The notes under the pieces were generated by a model. It was not told the DNA's origin and did not search any database. It saw nothing but the letters and a program-made list of their open reading frames with translations. Shown piece after piece: positions 27,777 to 36,148 of a stretch of DNA of 64,000 bases. The DNA is taken from contig NZ_CP133018.1 in the NCBI RefSeq assembly GCF_030866785.1, positions 4,030,001 through 4,094,000 of the forward strand, read 5' to 3'. The first letter of the stretch is position 1, and the number at the start of each line of letters is the position of its first letter. The position numbers and the translations under genes are program-made. Source of the DNA: Agromyces protaetiae. Its GTDB lineage: Bacteria; Actinomycetota; Actinomycetes; Actinomycetales; Microbacteriaceae.

Positions 27777-28580
27777 ATGCGTGTGATGGATCCTCTCGTG
27801 CGGAACAACGTCCGGGTCACCGGGAGTCCGGACGGGCCAGTCATCGTGTTCGCGCACGCCTTCGGCGGATCGGGAGATTCGTGGCGACTGGTCGCGCCCG
27901 CGTTCGAGGACGACTTCACCGTCGTCGTCTACGACAACGTGGGCGTCGGCGGCTCCGACCGGACGGCATACGACCCCGTGAAGTACGACTCACTGCACGG
28001 GTACGCCGACGACGTGATCGAGATCATCGAGACGCTCGACGCCGGCCGCGTCACCTTCGTCGGCCACTCCGTGAGCGCGACGGTCGGCATGCTCGCGGCG
28101 AACCGCCGCCCCGAGCTGTTCGACCGGCTCATCATGGTGGGCCCGTCGCCGCGGTACCTCGACGACGACGGATACACCGGCGGCTTCACCCGGGCGGCGG
28201 TCGACGAGCTGCTCGACTCGCTGGAGTTCAACTACCCGGCGGCCGCAAGCGCCCTCTCGACCGTCCTCATGGGGTATCCCGAGCGCCCCGAGCTCACCGC
28301 CACGCTCACCGAATCCATCACCGCGGCTGATCCCGGCATCGCCGCGCACTTCGCCCGCGTGACGTTCCTGTCGGATCACCGCCGGGACCTCGCCGACGTC
28401 GTCGTCCCGACCGTCATCCTGCAGTCGGTGGAGGACAACATCGCCGCGCCCGCCGTCGGCCGATACGTGCACGACCGGATCCCGGGCAGCCGGTACGTCG
28501 AGCTGTCGGCGCACGGCCACATCCCGAACCTCTCCGATCCGGCCGAGCTCGTCGAACGCATCCGGGAGGCGATCGCATGA
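27777..28580 (+). CDS. RsbQ-like alpha/beta hydrolase (stress-signalling type)
   Basis: This 267-residue hydrolase resembles Bacillus subtilis RsbQ along most of its length: VRVTGSPDGPVIVFAHAFG, VVYDNVGVGGSD, GHSVSATVGMLAANRRPELFDRLIMVGPSPRYLDDDGYTGGF and FLSDHRRDL all have RsbQ counterparts. The catalytic triad is complete: Ser98 in GHSVS, Asp220, and His248 in AHGHIP. RsbQ acts with the PAS-domain phosphatase RsbP to report energy stress, probably by producing or binding a small hydrophobic ligand; plant D14/KAI2 receptors share the fold. Here the gene overlaps by 4 nt a PAS-GAF-GGDEF gene instead of a phosphatase. A strong AAAGGGAGGA site precedes the ATG. Confidence 0.88.
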   Translation: MRVMDPLVRNNVRVTGSPDGPVIVFAHAFGGSGDSWRLVAPAFEDDFTVVVYDNVGVGGSDRTAYDPVKYDSLHGYADDVIEIIETLDAGRVTFVGHSVSATVGMLAANRRPELFDRLIMVGPSPRYLDDDGYTGGFTRAAVDELLDSLEFNYPAAASALSTVLMGYPERPELTATLTESITAADPGIAAHFARVTFLSDHRRDLADVVVPTVILQSVEDNIAAPAVGRYVHDRIPGSRYVELSAHGHIPNLSDPAELVERIREAIA

Positions 28581-29983
28581 TCCGGATCGACGCCGTCCCC
28601 TGCGGTCTGCTGCTCACGGACGCGCAGGATGTGGTGACGAGGGTCAATGCGACCTTTCTCGAGTGGACGGGCTACGGCCGCGGCGACGTCATCGGCCGGC
28701 CGTTCCACGACCTGCTCGACGCCGGCAGCCAGGCCTACTACAGCACCTGGTTCGGCGACCAGGTCCGGGCGCAGACCGAACTCCGCGCCGTCTGGCTGCG
28801 CCTCATCCGCGGCGACGGCGGCATCCTGCCCATCCTGGTGAACGCCGTGGTCGGCGTCGCCGAAGACGGGTCCGAGGAGGTGCGGCTCGCGGTCTTCGAC
28901 GGGACGAGCCGGGAGGAGTTCGAGCGGGAGATGCTGAGCGCCAAGCGCGCCGCCGAGGCATCCGCTTCGAGCGTCCACATCCTGCACGAGGCCGCGACGC
29001 ACTTCCTCGGAGCGCGCACCGAAGACCAGGTCGCGGCGGTGCTCGCGGACATGGCCCGTGCCGGTCTCTCCGCCTCTGACGTGGCGGTCGTCGCCTACGA
29101 GCCCGACGGCTCGAGCTACCGCATGCTCAACGGCGAGCACCTGCGCGAGCTGCTGCGGGTCGTCCGCGCGTCGCGCCCCGAGGGTCCGCGCGCGCTGAAG
29201 CCCGACGAGATGGTGCTGATCCCCGACCTCGAAGAGGCGTACGCGCGATCCGAGGAGCTCGGGGAACTGCTCCACGCGCAGCGTGCTGCCGCGTTCAGCG
29301 CGATCGCCATCACCGACGGCGACCAGCTGCTCGGCGCCTTCGCCTGCCTCTACGGTCGTCCGCGCGAGTTCGACGACGCGATCGAGCTGCATCGTGCCCT
29401 CGCCAAACAGGCCGGGCTCGCGTTCTCGCACGTCTGGCTGCAGTCCCGGATGCGTGAGCTCGCCTCGGTCGACCAGCTGACGCAGGTCGCCACCCGCGTC
29501 GCGATCGACGAGATCGCCGAGGAGACCTTCGCCGCGGCCAGGGACTCGGATCGTCACCTGTCGCTGATCTTCCTCGACCTCGACGGGTTCAAGGCGATGA
29601 ACGATCGCTTCGGTCATCGCACCGGCGATCGGGTGCTCGCCGTGTCGGCCAGCCGCATCCGCGAGTCGGTCCGCGCGGAGGACCGCATCGGCCGGTTCGG
29701 CGGCGACGAGTTCCTGATCGTGTGCGACGGCGCGACCGCCGAGGCGGCGCTCGCCATCGCCGAGCGGATCGCCGCGGCGGTCAGGCAGCCGATCGAGGGG
29801 CTCCCTCCCGGCTTCCACGTGACCGCGTCCATCGGGATCGCGACGCATCGCCCGGGCGACTCGCGGTACGCGTCGGCGGAGGCGATGACGGGTGGCGCCG
29901 ACCTGGCCATGTACGCCTCGAAGCGGAACGGGCGCGATCAGATCGCAATCGACACCGCCGAGGCGACCACCTCGGCCGGCTGA
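28577..29983 (+). CDS. PAS-GAF-GGDEF diguanylate cyclase
   Basis: This is a 468-residue soluble signalling protein. A PAS domain occupies about 3-115 (AVPCGLLLTDAQDVVTRVNATFLEWTGY), a short helix links to a GAF-like domain at about 130-290, and a GGDEF domain fills about 300-460. The active site is intact: metal Asp in FLDLDGFKAMND, GGDEF at 375-379, and the product-inhibition motif RAED at 366-369 spaced five residues before it. It should make cyclic di-GMP from two GTP and be inhibited by it. The usual TGLPNR stretch is degenerate (DQLTQVATR). No membrane segment is seen. The ATGA overlap with the RsbQ-like gene suggests the hydrolase feeds the PAS domain. Confidence 0.92.
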   Translation: MIRIDAVPCGLLLTDAQDVVTRVNATFLEWTGYGRGDVIGRPFHDLLDAGSQAYYSTWFGDQVRAQTELRAVWLRLIRGDGGILPILVNAVVGVAEDGSEEVRLAVFDGTSREEFEREMLSAKRAAEASASSVHILHEAATHFLGARTEDQVAAVLADMARAGLSASDVAVVAYEPDGSSYRMLNGEHLRELLRVVRASRPEGPRALKPDEMVLIPDLEEAYARSEELGELLHAQRAAAFSAIAITDGDQLLGAFACLYGRPREFDDAIELHRALAKQAGLAFSHVWLQSRMRELASVDQLTQVATRVAIDEIAEETFAAARDSDRHLSLIFLDLDGFKAMNDRFGHRTGDRVLAVSASRIRESVRAEDRIGRFGGDEFLIVCDGATAEAALAIAERIAAAVRQPIEGLPPGFHVTASIGIATHRPGDSRYASAEAMTGGADLAMYASKRNGRDQIAIDTAEATTSAG

Positions 29984-30051
29984 GCCGCCGCGCGTCGAGG
30001 CGCGACCGAGCCGCCGCGCGTCGAGGCGCGACCGAGCCGCCGCGCGTCGAG
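29982..30051. repeat. 26-bp tandem repeats after the cyclase stop codon
   Basis: About 2.7 copies of a 26-bp unit (starting GAGCCGCCGCGCGTCGAG) run from 29982, beginning inside the TGA of the cyclase gene, and end 14 nt before the stop of the convergent EAL gene. The copies are identical. Confidence 0.92.
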
Positions 30052-30064
30052 CCCTGGCCTCCCG

Positions 30065-30817
30065 TCACCGGGCGGCGAGGACCTCGGCCAGGTCGGCCTT
30101 CCGCATCGGACGGCCGAGGAAGTACCCCTGAGCCCGATCGCATCCGACGCGCGCGATCCGCTGCAGCTGCTCGATGGTCTCGACCCCCTCGGCCACCACG
30201 CGGATCCCCGCCCGGTGCGCGACGCCGACGATCTCCGTCAGCAGGTCGAACGCCGCGGATGACGCGTCGACGACGAGCGTCCGATCGATCTTCAGCTCGG
30301 TGCCGTGGAGCCGCTTGAGTTGCGTGATCGAGGCGTGACCGGCGCCGAAGTCGTCGATCGCGACGCCCGCGCCGACCGCTCGGAGCCGGTCGAGCCGCCG
30401 CACGACCGCGGTGGCGTGCTCGATCGCGCGACCCTCCGTGATCTCGAGCGTGAGCCGCCCCCGGGCGGCACGGAACCGGCGGAGGGTGCGCTCGAGCCAG
30501 TCCGTGAACGAGGAGTCCTCGAGCTGGGTGGGGGAGACGTTCACCGAGACGTCGAGGTCCCACTCGGAGATGGCGATGCAGGCCTCCTCGGCCATGAACC
30601 GGCCGATCTCCGCGATCTCGCCCGTCTCCTCCGCGATCGGGATGAACTCGGTCGGCGGCACGGATCCGAGGTCGGGGTGGCGCCATCTGGCCAGCGCCTC
30701 GGCGCCCACGATCCGGCCGGTCTGCACGTCGACCTGAGGCTGGAACCAGGCCCGGATCTCGCCGCGTTCCGCCGCGCCAGGCAGGCGTGCAGCCAGTTCG
30801 GGGTCGGTGTGGACCAT
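30065..30817 (-). CDS. EAL-domain cyclic di-GMP phosphodiesterase
   Basis: This is a 250-residue stand-alone EAL protein that should hydrolyse cyclic di-GMP to pGpG. All catalytic stretches are present: FQPQVDVQTG, EAL itself at 40-42 (GAEALARWRHP), the Asn in SVNVSPTQL, the metal Glu in LEITEG, the double Asp in IDDFGAGHAS, the catalytic Lys in LKIDRTLV, and the Glu in AEGVET. No sensory domain or membrane segment is seen. I use the ATG at 30817, which leaves a complete domain; AGGAGG lies 12 nt upstream. It is convergent with the GGDEF gene, so the pair can raise and lower the same messenger. Confidence 0.92.
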   Translation of the reverse strand: MVHTDPELAARLPGAAERGEIRAWFQPQVDVQTGRIVGAEALARWRHPDLGSVPPTEFIPIAEETGEIAEIGRFMAEEACIAISEWDLDVSVNVSPTQLEDSSFTDWLERTLRRFRAARGRLTLEITEGRAIEHATAVVRRLDRLRAVGAGVAIDDFGAGHASITQLKRLHGTELKIDRTLVVDASSAAFDLLTEIVGVAHRAGIRVVAEGVETIEQLQRIARVGCDRAQGYFLGRPMRKADLAEVLAAR

Positions 30818-30945
30818 GCGGGCTCGGAGCCTCCTGACGTGGACCCGGAACGCCACGTGTCGACGTCCATGCCCGAGTCGATGCTGGCACACCGCTGCCC
30901 GACGACCCGACGGTTGACCTGACGGCGAACCTGTGGGACGCGTCA

Positions 30946-30985
30946 CGACGCTGAGCGGATGCCCCGGGGCATCCGCTCAGCGTCG
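30946..30985. terminator. Perfect 40-bp palindrome, probable terminator
   Basis: The 20-bp arms (CGACGCTGAGCGGATGCCCC and its exact complement) meet without a loop. It lies 28 nt past the stop of the leftward surface-protein gene and upstream of the EAL gene. A U tract is absent. It most likely ends the surface-protein transcript. Confidence 0.75.
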
Positions 30986-31012
30986 ATCGGTGTCGGCCGT
31001 GGGCCGACCGGG

Positions 31013-33580
31013 TCAGCCCTCCAGCGCGTTCCAGCGGGCGAGGAACGTCGCGAGCTCCTCGCGCGACGTGGTCGCGGTGGGCCGGAACGTGCCGGTGACG
31101 GTGGTGAGCCGCTCGGCGGCCACCCATTCGATGGCCGTGAAGTAGGCCGATCCGACCGGCACATCGGTGAACGAGGCCGTGCCGGGCGCCGTGAACGACG
31201 GTGCCGAGCCGCGGTGCAGGAACGCGGCGAGGTGCTGGCGCTTCAGCGTGTCGGCCGGGCCGAAGGAGCCGTTGCCGTACCCGAAGGCGACACCGACGCT
31301 CGCGAGGTACTCGACCGCCGTGTAGGCCTCGTGGTCGGCCGGCACGTCCGCGAAGGTGGGCGCGGCGGGCGCCTCGAACGCCGGCGATCCGGCGAGGCGG
31401 TACAGCGCGATCGCCGCCGTGGCGCGCGTGGCCGTGGCCTTCGCGTCGTAGCGCACGATGCCGTCGTCGCCGCGGACGCCGTCGATGACGCCGGCGGAGC
31501 CGGCCCAGCGCACGTTCTCGGCGTGGCCGCCCGTGGTCACGTCGGCGAACCGCGGCAGCACCGCGGCGGATGCGGCGGACGTGACCGTCTCCGGTGCGGC
31601 GCCGCTGCGGGTTCCCGTCACGGCCACCGTGAGCGTCGCGCCGGCGTGGTCGTCGGCGGGCACGAACTCGGCACCCGTCGCGCCGTCGACCGGCGCGCCG
31701 TCGGCGAACCACTGGTACGCGATCTCTGCGCCGGCACCCCAGTCGCCGGACTCCGCCGTCAGGGTCTGCCCGACCTGCGCGACCCCCGCGAGCGTGGGCG
31801 TCGGGGCGGGCTCGGGCTCGGGCTCGGGCGCGGTGCGGGTCATGACCGCGTTGATGCCGGTGAACTCGCCGCCGTCTGGCGCCTCGAGCACGGTCGCCGC
31901 GTCCTGTGTGGCCGCGTGCTCCCAGTACTGCGTGACGTAGGGCGCTTCGGCGTCGCTCGTGTCCTGGAACTTCACGATGTAGTCGCCAGGCGGCAGGCCG
32001 CCCATCCGGAACGAGATGTCGTCGCCGGCGCCGCCGAACAGCTCGGGCTGGACCCAGACGCCGGGCTCGCGCTCCAGGAGCAGCTGCGCGTATGCTCCCG
32101 GCGCGGGGCCGCCGTGCTCGTCGATCACGCTGCCCGAGATGCTCACGCCCGGCGCGGTCTGCACGTCGACGCCGGTGGCCACCTGATCGGGGGCGACCGT
32201 CACTTCCGTCGCCTCGTCGCCGAAGTAGACGCCGCCGTGGTAGGTGGTCGCCCAGTTGCCGCTCGACGAGCCGTACGACACGACCGTGTACTCCCCGGCC
32301 GCGAGGCCCGAGATCTCGTAGGCGCCCGCCGCATCCGCACGATCCGAGGTGATGCGCTGCCACGCGCCGTCGGTGTCCTTGCGGAGCACGTCGAAGTATG
32401 CGGCGGACGCGGCGCTCGCGGCGCCGCTCCCCTCGGTGAGCGTGCCGGCGAGCGCGCCGCCCGCCGTCAGGTTCGCGTCGATGCCGTCGACGAGGTCGCC
32501 CGGGCTGACCTCGAGCCGCGTCGCCGCGGCACGCTCGCTCGACCCCTGCCAGAACTGCTGCGCCCACGCACCGTCGAAGTCCGAGAACTCGACGACGTAC
32601 TCGCCGGCCTCGAGTCCGCCGAGTCGGTACGTGCCGTCGGCTGCGGTCACGCCGGTCACCGGCTCGACCCAGCGATCGGATGCTCCGTCATATGTCGCCG
32701 TCACCTCGAGGCCTTCGACGGGCGCACCGCCTCCGGAGACCGCGCCTTCGATGACCCCTCCGGCATTCAGCTCGAAGTCGGCCGGGAAGGACTGCCCGGC
32801 GACGAGGTCGACGCGGGTCGCCTCGTCCTGGGAGTACGCGTCCTGCCAGTACTCGTCGACGAGCTCCGACTCGCTGCCCCAGCCGGGGCCGGCCTCGAGC
32901 AGGTACTCGCCGGCGGGCAGGCCGGAGATCGTGTAGCTGCCGTCCGCGGCCACCGACGTGCCGCCGCGCGTCGAGTTCAGGTCGTTCGAGAGGTACGCGT
33001 AGACGAACCCGCCCGCGACCGGCGCACCGGCCTCGTCGACGACGCGGCCCGTGACCGTCGCGCCGACCTCGAGCACCGGCGCGATGCTCGCCGCCCCGCC
33101 AGCCGTCACCTCGATGTCGGTCGCGCCCTCGAGGGTGTCGGAACCGTCCCAGTACTCGGACACGTACTGCGCGGTCGCCGACTGCGGATGGACCACGGCC
33201 CGGTATGTGCCCGGCTCGAGCGCGTCGATCGAGAACGTCCCGTCGGCGGCCGTCTTCGCGTCCTGGCCCTCGCCCCACAGCAGGTTCCAGCAGTCGCGTT
33301 GCTCGAACGGGTCGAAGTCGGGCGTGCAGTGGAAGAGCTGCACGAGCACGCCCTCGAGCGGGGCGCCGGCCTCTCCCGTCACGGTGCCCGCGATCGAGCC
33401 GGTCGTGTCCGATTCAGCGGCGTGCGCGGGCGAGGCCACGCCGGCGAGGCCGACGGCCATGGCGAGCGCACCGACCGCGGCGAGTGCGCCGCGGGCGCCG
33501 CGGGCGCCGAGTGCGCCGCCGGCGCCTCGGAATCGCCGTCGGCGTGACGCCGGCTGGGGCTGAGGGATGGTGGAGTGCAT
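31013..33580 (-). CDS. Secreted multi-domain surface protein with SLH-type C-terminus
   Basis: This 855-residue exported protein has a long basic, alanine-rich signal region ending at SPAHAAES. The main part is a string of five or six carboxypeptidase-regulatory/Cna-B-like beta domains, each with a TVTGEAGAPLEGV-type start, a GxYxIxGLPAGEY strand, and a repeated aromatic motif (EYWDG, EYWQD, QFWQG, QYWEH) followed by EAT or AAT. A proline-rich PEPEPEPAPTPT linker, an Ig-like stretch, and three S-layer-homology-type repeats (FADVTTGGHAENVRWAG, FADVPADHEAYTAVEYLA, FTDVPVGSAYFTAIEWVA) close it. It probably attaches to the cell wall as a stalk or adhesin. The ATG at 33580 has AAGGA 8 nt upstream. 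Substrate or partner is unknown. Confidence 0.85.
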   Translation of the reverse strand: MHSTIPQPQPASRRRRFRGAGGALGARGARGALAAVGALAMAVGLAGVASPAHAAESDTTGSIAGTVTGEAGAPLEGVLVQLFHCTPDFDPFEQRDCWNLLWGEGQDAKTAADGTFSIDALEPGTYRAVVHPQSATAQYVSEYWDGSDTLEGATDIEVTAGGAASIAPVLEVGATVTGRVVDEAGAPVAGGFVYAYLSNDLNSTRGGTSVAADGSYTISGLPAGEYLLEAGPGWGSESELVDEYWQDAYSQDEATRVDLVAGQSFPADFELNAGGVIEGAVSGGGAPVEGLEVTATYDGASDRWVEPVTGVTAADGTYRLGGLEAGEYVVEFSDFDGAWAQQFWQGSSERAAATRLEVSPGDLVDGIDANLTAGGALAGTLTEGSGAASAASAAYFDVLRKDTDGAWQRITSDRADAAGAYEISGLAAGEYTVVSYGSSSGNWATTYHGGVYFGDEATEVTVAPDQVATGVDVQTAPGVSISGSVIDEHGGPAPGAYAQLLLEREPGVWVQPELFGGAGDDISFRMGGLPPGDYIVKFQDTSDAEAPYVTQYWEHAATQDAATVLEAPDGGEFTGINAVMTRTAPEPEPEPAPTPTLAGVAQVGQTLTAESGDWGAGAEIAYQWFADGAPVDGATGAEFVPADDHAGATLTVAVTGTRSGAAPETVTSAASAAVLPRFADVTTGGHAENVRWAGSAGVIDGVRGDDGIVRYDAKATATRATAAIALYRLAGSPAFEAPAAPTFADVPADHEAYTAVEYLASVGVAFGYGNGSFGPADTLKRQHLAAFLHRGSAPSFTAPGTASFTDVPVGSAYFTAIEWVAAERLTTVTGTFRPTATTSREELATFLARWNALEG

Positions 33581-33741
33581 TGGACGTCCTTCCGTACGAG
33601 CCGGGATCGGCACCGCCACTCACGCTATAAACGGAGACTCACCTACGCCATGGGCAGGACTCCCCGTCCCGTGCGGACCCGGTTGAGTAGTTCCACTCCC
33701 ACCCCGATCCGGATAGCGCTTGCTCATTACACTCGACCCCT

Positions 33742-35535
33742 GTGAGACGACTGACCGTTCTGCTGGGCGTGCCCACCCTCGCCGCCGCCCTCCTCGCCGC
33801 ATCCCCCTCCGTCGCGAATGCGGCAGAGACCGCATGCACGCCCGCGCCGGCCTCTGCCGTCGCGGACTTCCTCGGCATCGACCAGCTGCACGCCAGCGGG
33901 CTCGACGGCGCCGGGCTCACCATCGGGGTCATCTCCACGTCGTACAACAACTACGACCCTGCGCTCGGCAGCCCGGCGACGACAGCGCCCGTCGATGTCG
34001 CCTCGGGCGCCCTGCCCGGCGCCGGCAACCCCTGCGGCCACACGCAGGAGGTCGAGGTCATCAACGACGACGCGCCCAACGATGACGAAGGCCGCGCCAT
34101 GCTGCAGATCGTGCACGCGATCGCACCCGCCGCCGACCTGGTGTTCACGACGGGTGCCGGCGGCGACGACCTCGTCACCGGCGATCAGGCGATGGCCGAC
34201 GCGATCGACAGCATGGTCGCTGCCGGGGTGGACGTGATCGTCGACGACATCATGGAGGAGGGCGACCTCGCCTTCGCGTCCGGGTTCGCGGCGACCGCCG
34301 CCCAGCGCGCCACGGACGCCGGCGTCATCTACACCGTCGCGGCCGGCAACCTGAACGTCGTGGGCGTGCCCGTCACCTGGAACGGCGAGCAGCTCCCCAG
34401 CGTCGGACACAGCATCGGCAGCTGGCAGACCACGGAGTTCCGTGCGACGACCTGCCCCCAGGCCATCATCGACTCCGACACCACGAAGACGTTCGAGTGC
34501 ATGGACTTCGACCCGTCCGCGGCCGTCGACAACCAGGCCACGTACTGGATCTACCCCTACAGCGGCCTGGCCGCGGATGCGCGCACCGCGATGGGCTTCC
34601 TCGAGTGGGGCGACGCGCCGTACGCGGTCACGTCCGCCTTCTCGGCGTACTTCCTCGACGCGGACGAGGCCATCGTCGCCACCGACGTGATCGCGAACGA
34701 TCCCACGTCGCCGTACGCGGTCGCGGGCAACACCGACCTGTTCGCCGGGCTCGCCGTCGACACGCTCGTCCAGCGCAATCTCGTGATCGCCCGTGAGGTG
34801 CGCGAGTCCAACCGGTCCGTCCCGGTGCGGTTCTCGTTCTTCGACGACAATGACCCGAATGTCGTCGTCGCCGCCGAGTACTACGAGTCGACCGAGACCG
34901 ACACGATCGGCTCGTCGCTCGTCGGGCGCGCCGCCAACCCCAGCTCGGTCACCGTCGCCGCGGCTTCGATGCAGCGGCAACCACTGAGCCTCGACACGTA
35001 CAGCGGCATCGGCCCGCAGGTCCGGTACTTCGGCGCGTTCGACGTGGGCGAGGCTCCCAGCCCGCTGGAGGTCCCCGTGCGCAAGGAGGGGCCGACCATC
35101 ACCGGCCTCGACGTCATCCCGACGACGTTCTTCAGCGTGCCCGTCGACGGCGGGTACCTGTACCCCGGCACCTCGGCGGCCACGCCCGTCATCGGCGCCA
35201 CGCTCGCCCTCGCCAAGCAGTCGGCCCCCAACGCCTCGAACGAGCACCTGATCGGCGCCCTCACCGCGACCGCGACGCCGCTCGCCGAGACCTGGACCGG
35301 CACGGTCCCGGCGCAGACCAGCGGTGCCGGCATCGTGAATCCGACCGCGCTGATCGCCGCGGTGCGCGAGGCGCCCCCGGCGCCGGCGCCCGTGCCCGAC
35401 CCGGCCGCACCGGCGCGCCTCCCCGACACCGGCGCATCGACCGAGGGCGGGATCTGGGCCTTCGGCCTGATGCTGCTGGGCCTGGCCGGCGTGGCCGCGG
35501 CCCGCATCCGGCGCAGCACGCGCTCCGCCGCGTGA
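33742..35535 (+). CDS. LPXTG-anchored subtilase-like protein with altered active site
   Basis: This 597-residue secreted protein has a signal peptide (MRRLTVLLGVPTLAAALLA to ANAAE), a subtilase/sedolisin-type domain, a Pro-Ala linker, and a sortase signal LPDTG at 560-564 with membrane helix and RRSTR tail. The nucleophile loop GTSAATP with Ser478 is intact. The Asp motif reads IGVISTS, with Ser65 where subtilisins have Asp, and the His motif reads DEGRAMLQIVHAIAP, with Glu116 where HGTxxAxxVHxxAP would put His. A Glu in that place recalls sedolisins (Ser-Glu-Asp). It may be a protease of a variant class or a degenerate binding protein. The start is GTG at 33742, divergent from the SLH-type gene. 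Confidence 0.82.
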   Translation: MRRLTVLLGVPTLAAALLAASPSVANAAETACTPAPASAVADFLGIDQLHASGLDGAGLTIGVISTSYNNYDPALGSPATTAPVDVASGALPGAGNPCGHTQEVEVINDDAPNDDEGRAMLQIVHAIAPAADLVFTTGAGGDDLVTGDQAMADAIDSMVAAGVDVIVDDIMEEGDLAFASGFAATAAQRATDAGVIYTVAAGNLNVVGVPVTWNGEQLPSVGHSIGSWQTTEFRATTCPQAIIDSDTTKTFECMDFDPSAAVDNQATYWIYPYSGLAADARTAMGFLEWGDAPYAVTSAFSAYFLDADEAIVATDVIANDPTSPYAVAGNTDLFAGLAVDTLVQRNLVIAREVRESNRSVPVRFSFFDDNDPNVVVAAEYYESTETDTIGSSLVGRAANPSSVTVAAASMQRQPLSLDTYSGIGPQVRYFGAFDVGEAPSPLEVPVRKEGPTITGLDVIPTTFFSVPVDGGYLYPGTSAATPVIGATLALAKQSAPNASNEHLIGALTATATPLAETWTGTVPAQTSGAGIVNPTALIAAVREAPPAPAPVPDPAAPARLPDTGASTEGGIWAFGLMLLGLAGVAAARIRRSTRSAA

Positions 35536-35600
35536 CGCCGCGCTCCGCGTGACGCCGCGCTCCGCGTGACGCCGCGCTCCGCGTGACGCCGCGCTCCGTG
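35533..35600. repeat. Four 17-bp tandem repeats each beginning with TGA
   Basis: TGACGCCGCGCTCCGCG is repeated exactly three times from 35533, with a fourth copy differing by one base (35584-35600). The first TGA is the stop codon of the LPXTG-protein gene, so the array starts precisely at the stop. Confidence 0.95.
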
Positions 35601-35607
35601 TGACCTC

Positions 35608-35644
35608 AGAGGCCGTGAGTCCCCGTGCGGGGCTCACGGCCTCT
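35608..35644 (+). terminator. Intrinsic terminator of the LPXTG-protein gene
   Basis: A stem of AGAGGCCGTGAG paired with CTCACGGCCTCT, extended by CCCC/GGGG after a one-base bulge, closes a 4-nt loop and is followed by CTCGTC. It stands right after the 17-bp repeats and serves the gene read rightward; it may also stop the convergent hypothetical gene. Confidence 0.75.
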
Positions 35645-35706
35645 CTCGTCGCCTCACCTCGCCGGTGACGAGGGCGATCAGCCGCGACCGATCTGTGAGA
35701 TCGACA

Positions 35707-36090
35707 TCACTCGCGAGAGCTGATCAGCACCCCTTCGGCGGCGAGGCGCTCGTGCACCGCAGCGGCGGTGGCACGGTACTCCTTGTCGAGGTGCATGAGT
35801 TCGACGTTGTCGCGTCCCGACCCGCCCACGCCGTAGAGCGTCGGGCGCTTGAGCTCGATCTCGACGCCGCTGTCGGTCTCGGTGAACAGCACGCTCAGGA
35901 GCACGGGCTTGTGCGCGTTCGTGAACATCTGCTGCATGAAGCTGGGCTGCGTGCCGTACTGGGCGTGCCACTCGGCGGGCGTGGCCTCGTCGACGTCGAA
36001 GCCCTGCTGCTGGAGCACCTCGCGGATCGCCTCCCGCGCGGAGTCAGCACTCCCAGACACGTCATACAGCCACGTGAACATCCCGGTCAT
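35707..36090 (-). CDS. Hypothetical protein, 127 residues
   Basis: I do not recognise this protein. It is 127 residues, soluble, without signal peptide or membrane helix. The N-terminal half is acidic and helical (GSADSAREAIREVLQQQGFDVDEATPAEWHAQYG). The centre has hydrophobic strands (KPVLLSVLFTETDSGVEIELKRP), and the end is helical (YRATAAAVHERLAAEGVLI). The codon use matches its neighbours, and the ATG at 36090 gives a compact frame. It is convergent with the LPXTG-protein gene and 58 nt from the NTF2-like gene on the same strand, so they could be cotranscribed. Confidence 0.65.
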   Translation of the reverse strand: MTGMFTWLYDVSGSADSAREAIREVLQQQGFDVDEATPAEWHAQYGTQPSFMQQMFTNAHKPVLLSVLFTETDSGVEIELKRPTLYGVGGSGRDNVELMHLDKEYRATAAAVHERLAAEGVLISSRE

Positions 36091-36148
36091 CGGACTCCCC
36101 CTCGTTCGGACCCGGCTTCGAACCTATCGCCCGGAGGGTGGCCTCACC

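Noticed and set aside
30946..30985. Perfect 40-bp palindrome as a regulator site or origin feature
   Set aside because: Position 28 nt after a stop codon and full self-pairing fit a terminator better; no similar copy was seen in the window.
33727..35637. A 636-codon leftward open frame opposite the LPXTG-protein gene
   Set aside because: It is the third-position GC shadow of a gene with signal peptide, catalytic motifs and sortase signal on the other strand.
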